Notes: generated from the letters alone by a model not told the origin. A stretch of 64,000 nucleotides of DNA from Lithodes maja (GCA_037953745.1 JBAKBP010000188.1:192001-256000); one strand, 5' to 3'. Numbered from the stretch's first letter, positions 34,925 to 46,052 are shown. Program-made: numbers and translations.

Positions 34925-35030
34925 ACGGATATGCCCTTAGTGGTTCTTATGCGGCAACCACATCTAGCTCTAACACTGAGGTTGTTACAATACTTAAAGT
35001 GGCAGTGACCCAGTAGATCAATATACAGTA
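34925..35030. repeat. 106-bp sequence X, copy 1
   Basis: ACGGATATGCCC...ATATACAGTA between the ends of C and D. It recurs at 50301-50406 with a single difference (CCACATC versus CCACGTC), again directly after a DIRS end. I do not recognise a gene in it. Confidence 0.9.
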
Positions 35031-35052
35031 TTTATTAGTGGCCCCTCCATCA

Positions 35053-35339
35053 TTGACGAACATGCCTATTACATAAGGCACCCTCTTCAAACACTCATCC
35101 GCCGTAGTTTGAATCTACCGCGCAGAGCATTTAAAATTTGAGGAGCCTTCATCATGAGCGCACGCGACCTCACTCATGGCTTCAGTCATAATGAATTGGG
35201 TTCTCACTACGAAAAAACTTCGTAAAAATAAAAACAAAAAGAAAATAAGAATAACTATTCAATAAGCTTTCCATCATATCGTGGATGTACTTGTGTGGAT
35301 CTTTTGACCAGACGCTACTGCAGGCGTCATTCTTCCTTC
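35053..35339. repeat. DIRS D left inverted terminal repeat
   Basis: Inverted relative to 34612-34902 and 49989-50282; preceded by TTTATTAGTGGCCCCTCC. Confidence 0.9.
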
Positions 35340-37133
35340 TCTGCTCTGCGCTCAGCCTGCCCGGACGTGTCTCCCCACGCTCCGCGGGTTCCGCATTTGT
35401 TGCGTCCCTAGTGAGTTTTTTCTCATTTGTTTACTCCGGGATATATCGAGTAAGGTTAGGATATGCGTAGCAGGAGTGTCCTGGGCTACTTGCCCGCAGT
35501 GCAGTGTATTTTGGGTCGTGTGTTTGGGGCATCTATTTCGGATGTTCCCTCATGGTCCTGTTGTGGACAGGTGAACTTTTTCACAGTTAGCTAGCTTTGT
35601 GATGCAGGCGGCTTTCTTTACGCGTTATTGCTTCCTTTTATCTTTCTGATGAGGTAGCGTATTTTTGCTGACGTTCCCAGCGTATTTTTCTTCACTTAGT
35701 GAAGTTTTTTCTGGGTCCCGAGTCAGTTCTTCCCTTTGCCGGAAGTGTTTGCTACAGTGATGTGTTGGCGGTGGTTCCTGTTGTGATATAATTCAGTGCT
35801 TTTTGTTTATATTCCAACATATTACTGTTATCCGTCTGCCTAGGCCTAGCCAGCCTCTCGTAGCTTTACCACATATACAAGTGTTATTGATTTATTTTCT
35901 AAATATGTACTACTGTGTCATGTGTGTCCTGGTTTAGTTGTGTATTGGCTAATTCCACGGACTATTTATGTGTCCTGGGGGAGTTGTGTATTGGCTAATT
36001 TCATGGACTTTGTTGGGCCCGGCGTTAGTTGTGTTTTGGCTACGCCTCGGTCCGGTGTTGCGTTCAGATGGTATCTGGACGGGGTGGGTTTTTTCCGGCG
36101 GGTTTTTCTCGGTTTCACCTTGATAACCCCGGCTGGTTGCCGAGTTTTGGCCACACGTGGTTTAAAAAACAGGCTTGTTTCCCCGGCGAGTGGTGTCTGT
36201 GGCTTCCCAGGACTGCGTCTCTGGGGTGCCTGTTTCAGGCTCCTTATGACTCCCGGCGGGTTGGCTGTACCCATCTAACAGTGTTCATACGGACACGTGT
36301 TGTTTGTAGTTTTTTCGGTTTTGCAAAAGCCAATATAAAACTATGCTGTTGTTGTATTTCCTCCCCGGCGATCTTTTACAAAGAAGTGGGGATAGGAACA
36401 ATTGGGGTTAACTTTTAAACTTTAAATCACCCGGCGGGTGCAACCTGGAAGGGTGGGATGACCGAATTTGCAAAATTCAGTTTAGTTGACCAGACAATTG
36501 AGGGATGCATTGTGTATCGCCTCCTTCAACATACGGCGCTTTAGGGCACAATTGGGGTTAACGTTTTTCAACTATTATTCTCACCCGGCGGGTGCTCCTT
36601 AGAAGGATGGGAATAACGAATTTACAATTCAGTTAGTTAACCAGACAATTGAGGGATACGTTTTGTATCGCCGCCTTCATCATACGGCGATCTAAAAAGA
36701 TACTTCGGCAGAAGTTAGATCTCGTATATTTGTCAGGCTTCCCAGTTTTTGATCTACGAGATAATTCGGGGGCCGGCGTCTTTTTTTTTTTTTTTTTTCC
36801 AAAATTGAATCTTGAAACAAACACCACCGGAAAGACTTAATCAGTTATAAACGCCATGATGGTCTTTATATATTATGTCAGAGGGTATTCATAAATATTT
36901 TGGACAAATTAAGATATTCTGAAATCTTTTACTTAGGAGACCCCACCGCGTAGCGAGCTGTGGTCGTTGAGTATTACGTCTCGTTACCCGGTGGGTTATT
37001 TAACACTTGTGTGCGAATATGATTGGGTTAACCTTATGAGCATTAATTCCTGGATTTTTTTTTTTTTTTTTCCAGAGCTGGGTCCCGGCGGGTCTATGCA
37101 GAACCTTGAGTAAGTTTCCCTCCAGTGTCTGTC
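35340..37133 (+). other. DIRS D 5' leader
   Basis: Non-coding leader with short tandem repeats of TTAGTTGTGTATTGGCTAAT (35934-36040), then two hairpin units (ATCGCCTCC...CATACGGCG near 36518 and ATCGCCGCC...ATACGGCGAT near 36668), each next to CACCCGGCGGGTG. A T-run followed by CCAG at 37050-37075 looks like a splice acceptor just ahead of gag. About 14 CCGGCG hexamers occur in 2.8 kb from 35031, all in the coding orientation. Confidence 0.65.
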
Positions 37134-37310
37134 ATGACTTCCGTTGCCCCGGTTTTTGCTTTATGCATTAGGCCCTCCTGTTCAGGTATCCCTACTTTTG
37201 CGCACACCCTTTGTATAAAATGTGTTAATATGTCTCGTTTGGTGTGGGTTACCTTTCCGGCGTTTTTCTCGTTGCTCCGAGAACACCGTTTTTTGTTTAC
37301 CGAGTTTTAG
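37134..37310 (+). pseudogene. DIRS D gag N-terminal fragment
   Basis: Starts at ATG 37134 (MTSVAPVFALCIRPSC), with HTLCIKCVN, then the divergent MSRLVWVTFPAFF as in C, and a stop. Only the first part of gag remains. Confidence 0.72.
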
Positions 37311-37640
37311 TCAGGATGGCTAAAATAGGTAAGTTACCCCGACGAGCTTGGTCTCTTGAGGGCTCATCAGAGACTGCGTTTTCTGTGGTCGAGCCTGGGA
37401 TCAGGCTTCCTGTGTTATTCATTGCTTTATGCATTACGCCCTCCTGTAATGTCTCGTTTGGTGTGGGTTACCTTTCCGGCGTTTTGCTCGTTGCTCCGAG
37501 AACACCGTTTTTGTTTACCGAGTTTTAGTCAGGATGGCTAAAATAGGTAAGCTACCCCGACGAGTTTGGTCGCTTGAGGGCTCATCAGAAACTGCGTTTT
37601 CTGTGGTCGAGCCTGGGATCAGGCTTCCTGTGTTATTCCC
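37230..37640 (+). repeat. Tandem duplication of about 215 bp in DIRS D
   Basis: The block from TGTCTCGTTTGGTGTGGG to GGCTTCCTGTGTTATTC occurs twice (37231-37420 and 37450-37637), separated by GCTTTATGCATTACGCCCTC, itself a copy of gag sequence. C is truncated in this same linker. Confidence 0.85.
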
Positions 37641-37714
37641 GGCGAAGGGGGCTCCACACAGTTATCTAGGTGACCATGCTGACACCTGTTGGACATGGTT
37701 TTCTCTGCTTTTCA

Positions 37715-39230
37715 AAGCCATTGAAACAATGCTGTCTGTTTGTTTGGTCTTTCCCTCCCGGCGACCTTTTTACAAAGAGGTCTGGGGCAGGTATAATTGG
37801 TTTGACATTGCATATAAAACCCGGCGGTTGTACCTTCGGGTGGTTATACAGTAAACTTCCGTTAATCCGAAGGGCAGCGGACCGGCCCTCGTTCGGATTA
37901 GTGTTTTTTTCGGATTATCGGACGTTACCCCCCCCCCCGACTTTTTTTTGAAGACCCAAACCAAGACACAAACACATGATAATAATGATAATAATGACTA
38001 ATCATGACTTTAACTCACCTTATATGAAGAGAAGAGATGTGTAGCATTGAAGATAAGCCCCCAGCACCAGCCCCAACCCAGCCCCCAACCAGCCACTAGC
38101 CCCCTAGCCCTATATTAGTAACTTATAATCACTGCTCTGCACTGTAAGTGTACTTTAATGTAAAATGAACTTAAAAAGACTTATTTTTTTTTTGTATTTT
38201 GCTGGTTTTATATTTTTTTTGGGGTCCTTAAATCTACTACACTTCACTGATTATTACTCCACAGCCATATCCTCCAAGCCTTCAATATCTGAAGGGGGAG
38301 CTAGGGCTACCTCAGGAGTAGCTAGGCTGGCTGGGGCTACCACAGGGGCGGCTGGGGCTACCACAGGGGCGGCTGGGGCTACCACAGGACTATTGAAAAA
38401 TTCGGACTATTGGGAGAATTCGGATTTGGCCTCAAATTGAAAAATTCGGACTATTGGGAGATTCGAATTATCGGTCGTCGGATTAACGGAAGTTTACTGT
38501 ATTAACGGATTTGCGATTCGCGATAATTTGCCAAACAATTGATTGATACAATAGGGTATCACGGCCTTCAAGACGGCGATCTATGAGCTTCTGGGAGAAG
38601 CTGGATTAGAGATAAAGATAGGCTTAGACTTTTTATGGGATAAAAAGATGCCTGAATCTTACTAGTGTTTCAAGTGTAAAAGGATACTTGAAAGACTTCA
38701 TCTTTAAAAAAGATATGCTTCATCTTTACGAGGATTCAGAAGTTATGCTTAATTCTTTTGGACAGGTAAAAGATATGCTGAAATCTTTAATAAGCCATTG
38801 AAACAATGCTGTTTGTTTGTTTAGTCTTTCCCTCCCGGCGACCTTTTTACAAAAAAGGTCTGGGGCAGGTACAATTGGTTTGACATTGCATATAAAACCC
38901 GGCGGTGGTACCTTCGGGTGGTTATATTAACTGATTTGCAATTCGCGATAATTTGCCAAACAATTGATTGATACAATAGGGTATCACGGCCTTCAAGACG
39001 GCGATCTATGAGGGCTTCTGGGAAAAGCCGGATTAGCGATTGAGATAGGCTTAGACTTTTTATGGGATAAAAAGATGCCGGAATCTTACTAGTGTTTCAA
39101 GTGTAAAGGGATACTTGAAAGACTTCATCTTTAATAAAGATATGCTTCATCTTTATGAGGATCCAGATGATACGCTTAAATCTTCTGGACAGGTAAAGAT
39201 ATCCTGAAATCTTTAATATGAAACTAAAGG
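37715..39230 (+). repeat. DIRS E leader: tandem unit split by a MITE
   Basis: Unit 1 = 37715-37848 plus 38500-38787, unit 2 = 38788-39230, each about 430 bp, from AAGCCATTGAAACAATGCTG to the ATCTTTAATAAG region. Each contains CTCCCGGCGACC, AAACCCGGCGG and the hairpin CACGGCCTTCAAGACGGCGA. The MITE lies only in unit 1, so it inserted after the duplication. Confidence 0.85.
37849..38499. mobile_element. Tigger/pogo-like MITE, copy 1
   Basis: Ends CAGTAAACTTCCGTTAATCC and its inverse GGATTAACGGAAGTTTACTG, flanked by TA on each side (37847-37848, 38500-38501). Inner ends also pair (TTCGGATTATCGGA / TCGAATTATCGG). No transposase. A short ORF (38165-38440) comes from a GGGGCTACCACAGGGGCGGC repeat near 38330-38390. 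TA duplication plus CAG ends point to Tc1/mariner-group Tigger-like elements. Confidence 0.88.
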
Positions 39231-39426
39231 AAAAACGAAAAATAGTGGTGGAGTGCTACGGTTCGTTGACCGGCGGTTTTGTGGCACATATTTTGTACCA
39301 TTTTTTGGGTGTAACCCTATGAGCATTAATCCCCGGAAATTTCTCTTTCCAGGGCAGAGTTCCGGTGTTGCACCAGGTGACCAGGTAGTTCCCGGGGGCG
39401 GGGTAGTTTTCCCCCAGTCTCGGTCA

Positions 39427-41433
39427 TGTCGGCACTTGAACCTCTCATTGCTGTATGTTCAACGCCGTTAAGCTCAGGTATCCCTATAATTTTATTTGTT
39501 AATGAAATAATTTAATAACTGATTCATAATAAACATATATATTTTCTATGATTATATTATGATAATATTGTTTATTTATAGTAATTTATTTTAATACAAT
39601 TAAATATAAATTAAATTAATTAGTATACTTTATGATTTTGCTCACCAGCTCTGCTTTCAATGTGTTAATGAGCTATGGGAGCTTTTAATTATCATAAACC
39701 TTTACAGGGCTCTCTTTCAGAGAGTATACCGAGCTCGCAAGCGAGGGACAGCCACAGCCAAGGTATATGGCGATACTCACAGTCCTGGCAGGACAGAACA
39801 CATCCCTTTGTGATTCAACTAGTGCTGACGTCCACCGGGATGCCGATGTACCATCTTCTATCTCAGTTTTAACATGGCAACATGTGGAGGTCCCGGCTTT
39901 GGCGGGATCTTCCCATGATAAACCAGACTTAACGGATAAAGAACAACGATCTCTGGTCTCAGAGATGGAGGTTGAAGAGTCCAGTCACCTTCTAGGCGAC
40001 TCTCGGGGTACTGTCGAATCTCCACGGAGTTCGTCATCGGCTAGGTATGTACCGGCGGAAGAGATTGATGGACTACTATTGAATGTACTTAATAGGTTCT
40101 TTGGCCCTACGCCGGAAACTCCTTTTGATACGGGAGATCCCGCGATGTCGACGAATGTGCGACCTCTGGCTACATCCTTTGCTTTAGCTAAAATACCTAA
40201 CCATCCGCTTGTGTCAGTGTTACGGAAATGTTTTGGATGTTCATATTAACCCGGGAGCTGCGGGAAGACTCTTAAGAGTTCCCCCGGCGGACTGCGGGAA
40301 GACTCTCCTGAGTAAGTAAAATTAAAAATCAACTTTTGACATCGGAAAAAAAAAAAAAAAAAAAAAAAATTATTTTTTTATTTTTTTATTTTTGTTTGGC
40401 CCCTGGGCCATGCAAAATCTCAGTCCTCTACCTCCCCTCCTTCCCCACTTTCTTCCTATCCCTCAGTTATCACCTATTTTCCCTATTATTCCCTTATTCT
40501 GAGGTATATTTTCGTGCTAACATTAGCGAGTTGCAAGCAGGGTGTTGTCATCACTGATGGCAATCGAGTGCAAGAGAGAGAGAGAGAGTATCGATCGACT
40601 GTGTCGCAGTGGCCTTGGGGAAAATTGGCGGGAAGGTAGCTTGCCTCACCCATACATTATACAACTCGCGGGCTATATCTCCGATTTTGACCATCCAAAC
40701 GCTGTTTTCACTCGTTTTATTGTTGTTTCAGGTTAATACCTTTATAATCAACCCATAATAGGCGCATATGGATAATTATTAATGCTATTAATGGTACAAT
40801 GAATATTTTAGTGACGGAAACACCTCAAATACGTCAGCACAGGGGGAGGTTTTCAATTACCCCCGTGCGCACTTCAGAGGTTAAGGACATTCCAAGTTAT
40901 TATAACCATGACTTATTCTTCCCACCAAATCCCTCCAGAACGCCATTCTTGGTTATCTCTTCCGGTTTTTGGTGCCGGCGGAGTCCCCTCTGCTTGACTG
41001 CCACCCCCCAAATAATCAATTTGGGCGAATTATAAGCTCCTTTAGCACGTCTTCCCCAGCTTACATAGACCGCGAGTTTAGGTTAAGAGGGAAAGCGTTT
41101 AAACTGTTTTCGCAATATCTGGTTCCCAGCAAGTAACAAAGTCTCTGTTACGCTCTTCTCAGGCAATAGAAGCCGCGGAAGTCAGGAAAGCCATTGAACT
41201 TTCCCGGCGCTTGCTTCTCCAGACTTCCATCCAAGTCTTTAGGAGATATTCGGACGGCCTTATTAGAGGCAGTTCGAGCAAGGCAGGATCTGAGGATGTT
41301 CGTAGTGAAGAAACTTCTTGACCGTATTGCAAGCCAAGTAGTTCTGTCTCCAGTTCTAATTCCTTCTTTGTTTTCACCAGCAGTTTGGAAGACTGTTTTC
41401 AATTTGGCACAAGCATTCAAGCAAGGTCCCCGC
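39427..41433 (+). pseudogene. DIRS E gag, interrupted and decayed
   Basis: Start at ATG 39427 (MSALEPLIAVCSTPLSSGIP), the counterpart of MATFAPVFA in B. Then an AT-rich insertion (about 39485-39660), followed by B-like sequence at 39767-40249 (ADVHRDADVPSSISVLTWQ, YVPAEEIDGLLLNVLNRFF). A second insertion at about 40255-40800 contains a run of about 24 A and CT/GA repeats. Homology returns as VKDIPSYYNHDLFF (40880), AGGVPSA and SLGDIRTALLEAVRARQDL (41194-41442). It then jumps directly to RT sequence. Several stops and shifts. Confidence 0.75.
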
Positions 41434-42690
41434 AAGCCCTGATGCCCTTGTTAGAACAAGGGATCAGGGTCTGGTGGTATCTGGGCGACTAACTGGTGGT
41501 GGCAGAAACAGAAAACTTACGCATCATTCATGTCTACGTTACGTTAAACCATCTCTTATCTCTAGGATTCAAGGTCAACTTAGTAAAAGTCAAACCCTTG
41601 TTCCCCCACGAGTATTTCAGGGGATAGGGCTGGTCGAGGACACAGCTTCTCTCACTCTGAGTCAGAGTGTGGACACTCGAAACAGATTTCGCAAAAACTG
41701 TTTATGTTTCTCCACAGTCTGACCACGACACAGAGACTTTGGGAATCTCTAGTCGGTTCTCTCAACTGGGTTCAGCTAACTGTTAAGTTGGGCCGGTTGT
41801 AAGTCTAACGTTTAATCTTGGAGGGCAACAAATTTTTCCCACTATTACCGGCGGGGATAGTATGGCCTATCCCAACGTTATTACACAACTTACTAGCGGT
41901 TTGGGCGACGAGAGAAATGTTGCACGAAGTCATGTCATGAACCTCTCCTCCGCCGTCGGTATGGGTGGACATGGATGCGTCAGGAACGATAGGTTGGGGC
42001 TTTTAGTCAAACCTCGGGCATCAGGGTCAAATGTTTTGGTCCCATTTAGAAATCTTCCACATCAATGTCAAAGACTTACTAGTCCCCTTATCTGTCCTTC
42101 AGGCTCACGGCTCTGCTTTACGGGGCAAGTCGGTGGCCTTCAGAATGGACAATCTGAATGTGGTTCACTGTATTCAGAAACAAGGGTCAATGAGATCTCG
42201 GAAGTGGCTAAACGTGTCAGAAAAGATTTTTATACTAGCCAACAGGCTGGACATTCATCTTCACGCATCTTATCTCCCAGGCGTAGCAAACGTCTGGGCA
42301 GACGCTCTGTCTCAGAGACAAAGCACATCAGTAGAATGGGCACTCTTGCGTGTGCGGAGCATTACCATCCACAAGTGGATTTGTTTGCGTCTGAGAAAAC
42401 TCACAAACTCCCACTGTACCTCACCCGCCGGACGATAACGCCGGCGGGCGGACCTGACGCTCTGATGACGGACGAGAACAGGTTGAGTTCCATTTATCTA
42501 TTTTCCGCCGCCAGACGCGTCTCTAATGTGCCACGTAGTCAACGAACTTCAGGATTAGCGAGGCGTAGTCTCGCTAATCGCGCCCCTGTGGCCGGCGCAG
42601 TGTGGTACCAGCATTTGAACACGTGGTGCACGCACCCAGTGTCACTCCCGGTCGGGTTGTTCCACTTAGAACACAATTAGCAACCTAGAA
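41434..42690 (+). pseudogene. DIRS E RT remnant and RNase H
   Basis: Begins in mid-RT at ALMPLLEQGIRVWWYLGD, where the catalytic YLDD of B reads YLGD. Then RNase H pieces in alternating frames: FRMDNLNVVHCIQKQGSMRS, VANVWADALSQRQST and DLFASEKTHKLPLYL. The alternative frame that is open in B is also largely open here (41862-42360), supporting real overlap of the recombinase frame. Not functional. Confidence 0.85.
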
Positions 42691-42708
42691 ACCTCGCGGA
42701 CTTGTTCA

Positions 42709-42948
42709 TTATGGACATTCAGGAGGCCAAGTGGCTAGCACCATATGGTAGCGACGTGACCAAGATATTCACGAATCAATATACCTGTACCCAGTCTAAG
42801 CGACAGTTTCAATCGCATTGACAAGCTTTTACGTCTTGGATTCTTAGAACAAAAACAAACTGTGCCCTCGGTGGCGTTGGTTGTTAATTGTTTAATGTAT
42901 CTGTTCATGCAGAAACATTTATCTGAAATTGATTTATGTGGGCAGGTT
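42709..42948 (+). pseudogene. DIRS E tyrosine recombinase, N-terminal piece
   Basis: MDIQEAKWLAPYG and SKRQFQSH match the recombinase N-terminus of B; several stops. A stretch corresponding to B residues between EQKRLS and EETGF is deleted. Ends at TTTTAA where piggyBac inserted; continues at 47070. Confidence 0.8.
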
Positions 42949-43145
42949 TTAACCCCTCCAACCCGGATGACCTCATATACGCCCATAACATACTCGGCCC
43001 GCGCAACCCGGATGGCCTCATGTACGCCCCTTGCTTTCGTGCTTGATTTTCGAAAGCCGCGCGCACATTTTGTGATCATGGGGCGGTAGGTGGCGCCACC
43101 CGGCGTCAACGACGCCACAACAACAGTATCTAGCGCGACGCCATC

Positions 43146-46052
43146 ATGGACAGTACACCAAATAGTGATTCCGCCGTGTCCGACATCGGGCTTCCTACGA
43201 CGCCCTTGATAGTGCGTCGTGCCTTACCCCGACGCCATCGCCTAAATGTGTTATCTCCCGGAGGTATTGAGACGACTTTGAGACTTTATGAGAAAGCTGA
43301 TGCCAAGCATAAGATTGATGAAGAAGTGAGTGACCACTCGAGTAATTATAAGTCGAGTGATTATGGCCATGAGAGTGATAAAGAACAATTCCTGGGATTT
43401 GCGAAAGAATTTGAGAGTGATGAGAGTGATGAAGGTGATGTACCAGTTGTTGAGGAAGCTGGTTTACCTAAAGAAAGTGAACTTGCGAGAGTGAGTGAGT
43501 GGGAGAGTTCAAGGTCACTCACCAAATTTCGCATAAGTGACACGACTCCAAGCCCTTCCCCAGGTAAATCGCCTTTCAAGCTACATTTCTACAAGATAAA
43601 AATACTTGAAAAGGCGGCCGCGGCAGCTAGGGAACAAGCTAAAATACTTGGTGAGGATGAGGCTGTGAGTGAGGGTCAGCGTGGTGACCCTTCTCGACCG
43701 CCATTGTCTCCCTTATCTACCCACGCCACCCAAGATGACCCGGATGCCCCGCATTCTTCCCCACCACCCCCACCATTGCCAAGGGTTGAGGACCCCCCAC
43801 TTTCGTCCTATTTGCCTCCTAGGTCCCCCGACAGGAGACATACTCTTGCCGAAAAGGGGAAAGGTAGAAAATATACTAAGAAAACTAAGAAAAGTAAGAG
43901 AGTTTTGTTCGAGGCTCCCGCGGCGGCGTCCACCCCGGCCGGCCCCAGCCATACGTCCCCGCAACTTTCCCCACGGTCCTCCCCACCTCTCCCGCCTTCA
44001 ACATGTCTTCCTGCAGAAGTATTTGAGCTCGCATCACCAATACCTGGGCCTAGTGAAAGTGAATCATTGCTTTCTGTGACTCGTCGCAGGCCAAGGAGCC
44101 CGGGACCTCGGGAGGACACAGCCTCACCTGCCACTCCTTCCCCACCTCGCCCACCCGCACGCCGCCCACGCATCACTGGTTCCCCGCCAGATTATGTGGG
44201 GGCCACTGATGATGAAGGGCACCGCTCTGAAGACTCTGGCCATGATTACATAGGTCCACCGTCAGGGCAAGATGACCACTCTGACGATGACGATGACTAT
44301 ATGGACATCGACGACCCTCGACCCACCCGCTTGGCCCGGCTTCGTGCTGCCCGTCTTTCTGCCCGCCGCCCTGGCCGCCGCCCTGACCGACGCCCTCGCC
44401 GCCGCCCTAGGGCGCGTGCCTCCCGAGTTGGCCGTGGGCGTGCTGGGCTACCAGTTGGAGCTCCTCGTCAGCGTAGACAAGACCCATTCTACGTTTTTCA
44501 GTGGCAAGACATAGTTGATGGGGATGTATACAACCCTGATGTGCCAGCTTTTGATGAGGCACTGGAGGGTTCAGGCATTACCCCCAATTTTCCTGCAGGC
44601 CCCAATGCTCCACCACACAAACTATTTGAGGCATTCTTTGATGAGGAGGTGGTAGGCTATGTTGTCAAAGAGACAAACAAGCAGCACCAATTCCAGGTAC
44701 ACTTTTTGGGCAAGGTGACCAAGGGCCATATGAGGAAGTGGACCCCAGTGACTTATAAAGAATTCATGGTGTTCCTGGCACTCACCATGCTAATGCCTCA
44801 TGTCAGGAAGCATAGGTTGCCTGACTATTGGATCACCAATGATCTGATTTCAACCCCTGCCTTCGGGAAATATATGGCTCGCGACCGGTACCTTGATATC
44901 CTCGCAGCGCTCCATCTTGTCACCAACACCGACGTCCACCGCCCAGACAAGCTGTGGAAGATTAGGACGTTGTATGAGATGATGCGAGAACGCTTCACCT
45001 CCTACTTCAAGCCCTTCCGCAAGGTCGTCATTGACGAGTCTCTTGTGCTGTTCCGGGGAAAACTCAGCTTCCGGCAGTACATCCCCTCAAAAAGACATCG
45101 CTTTGGCATAAAATTCTTTGTGCTGTGCGACTGCCAAACTGGCTATGTCCTGGACTTCCTGGTCTACAGCGGGAAGGAAGGGGACGTGCTTGTGGACCCC
45201 CTCATTGGCTTTGGCGGAGCAGTGGTGCAAGCCATGATGGACCGCTACTTCCATAAGAATCACGTCCTCTACACGGACAACTATTACACGTCCCCCACTC
45301 TCTCACAGTACCTGCATGAGCGCAAGACGGGGACTGTAGGCACAGTACGAGGGAAAAGGAAGGGCATGCCAACTTTCCCTGCAAAGACCAAAAAAGGTGA
45401 TGTCTTCAGGAAGAAGTCGGGGCCCATTCTGGCTATCCACTGGCACGACCAGCGGAAGGTCAACCTCCTGACCACCATCCACAAGGGGGAAATGGTGGAG
45501 ACTGGCAAGGTGGATCGCCGCACCCAGGCCAGGGTGACCAAGCCCGATACTGTCCTGGACTACAACGTCAACATGAGGCTGGTGGACAAGTCCGACATGC
45601 AGATAGGCTTCATTGACTGCCTGCGTACCTCGTGCAGATGGTACAAAAAGTTCTTTCTGCATATGGTGGACATGTCAATTCTGAATGCCTATAATATATA
45701 CAGGCTTCGGAATGAGAACCCACCCCTCAAGTTCAATAGCCTGCGGAGGTTCCAAAAGCAGGTGTTGACGGAGCTCCTGGAGAAGTATGCTACGCCACAG
45801 AGGGCAGTGGCACATCCTGGGCCCGCCGTTATCGACCGCTTGCAGTCTGCTCCATACCTGCTTAGGCACCAGCTTGGTTTCTTTCCTCAGAATGCAGCAG
45901 GAAGAACAAATCAGAAGCGGTGCCATGTCTGCTACCACAGCAGGGTGAGGCCGCACCCAGGTAAAAAGTCAACCACGGAGTGTGTGGAGTGCAAGGTGGC
46001 ACTCTGTGCTGTAGGGTGCTTCGCTGCTTACCACACCAAGCAGGAGTTCTAA
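43146..46052 (+). CDS. PiggyBac transposase, 968 aa, with long disordered N-terminus
   Basis: No stop or frameshift. Residues 1 to about 440 are acidic, Ser/Pro-rich and Arg-rich low complexity (SPPPPPLPRVEDPP, DDHSDDDDDYMDIDDPRP, then a run of RRPGRRPDRRPRRRPRAR). From about 440 on is the DDE_Tnp_1_7 transposase: VFLALTMLMPHVRKHRLPDY, KVVIDESLVLFRGK (first Asp near 629), VLYTDNYYTSPTLSQYL (second Asp near 711), YNVNMRLVDKSDMQ (third Asp near 813). The C-terminal Cys-rich zinc domain (CHVCYHSRVRP ... CVECKVALC) lies at about 925-960. All catalytic Asp are present. Typical piggyBac proteins have 550-650 residues, so the extension is unusual. Start: first ATG, at 43146; a later in-frame start would give a shorter protein. 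The enzyme would cut at TTAA and reinsert without footprint. Confidence 0.93.
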   Translation: MDSTPNSDSAVSDIGLPTTPLIVRRALPRRHRLNVLSPGGIETTLRLYEKADAKHKIDEEVSDHSSNYKSSDYGHESDKEQFLGFAKEFESDESDEGDVPVVEEAGLPKESELARVSEWESSRSLTKFRISDTTPSPSPGKSPFKLHFYKIKILEKAAAAAREQAKILGEDEAVSEGQRGDPSRPPLSPLSTHATQDDPDAPHSSPPPPPLPRVEDPPLSSYLPPRSPDRRHTLAEKGKGRKYTKKTKKSKRVLFEAPAAASTPAGPSHTSPQLSPRSSPPLPPSTCLPAEVFELASPIPGPSESESLLSVTRRRPRSPGPREDTASPATPSPPRPPARRPRITGSPPDYVGATDDEGHRSEDSGHDYIGPPSGQDDHSDDDDDYMDIDDPRPTRLARLRAARLSARRPGRRPDRRPRRRPRARASRVGRGRAGLPVGAPRQRRQDPFYVFQWQDIVDGDVYNPDVPAFDEALEGSGITPNFPAGPNAPPHKLFEAFFDEEVVGYVVKETNKQHQFQVHFLGKVTKGHMRKWTPVTYKEFMVFLALTMLMPHVRKHRLPDYWITNDLISTPAFGKYMARDRYLDILAALHLVTNTDVHRPDKLWKIRTLYEMMRERFTSYFKPFRKVVIDESLVLFRGKLSFRQYIPSKRHRFGIKFFVLCDCQTGYVLDFLVYSGKEGDVLVDPLIGFGGAVVQAMMDRYFHKNHVLYTDNYYTSPTLSQYLHERKTGTVGTVRGKRKGMPTFPAKTKKGDVFRKKSGPILAIHWHDQRKVNLLTTIHKGEMVETGKVDRRTQARVTKPDTVLDYNVNMRLVDKSDMQIGFIDCLRTSCRWYKKFFLHMVDMSILNAYNIYRLRNENPPLKFNSLRRFQKQVLTELLEKYATPQRAVAHPGPAVIDRLQSAPYLLRHQLGFFPQNAAGRTNQKRCHVCYHSRVRPHPGKKSTTECVECKVALCAVGCFAAYHTKQEF

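Noticed and set aside
34925..35030. Sequence X as a tRNA or small nuclear RNA gene
   Set aside because: I could not fold a cloverleaf or find promoter boxes or familiar snRNA motifs.
35922..36278. Recurrent leader ORF (VVYWLIPRTIYVSW type, also in B and C)
   Set aside because: It follows tandem repeats in the leader, with no domain and different ends in each copy; probably not a gene.
43146..46052. PiggyBac ORF as a domesticated host gene
   Set aside because: Matching inverted ends and TTAA duplications flank it and it interrupts a DIRS gene, so it is a transposon copy.
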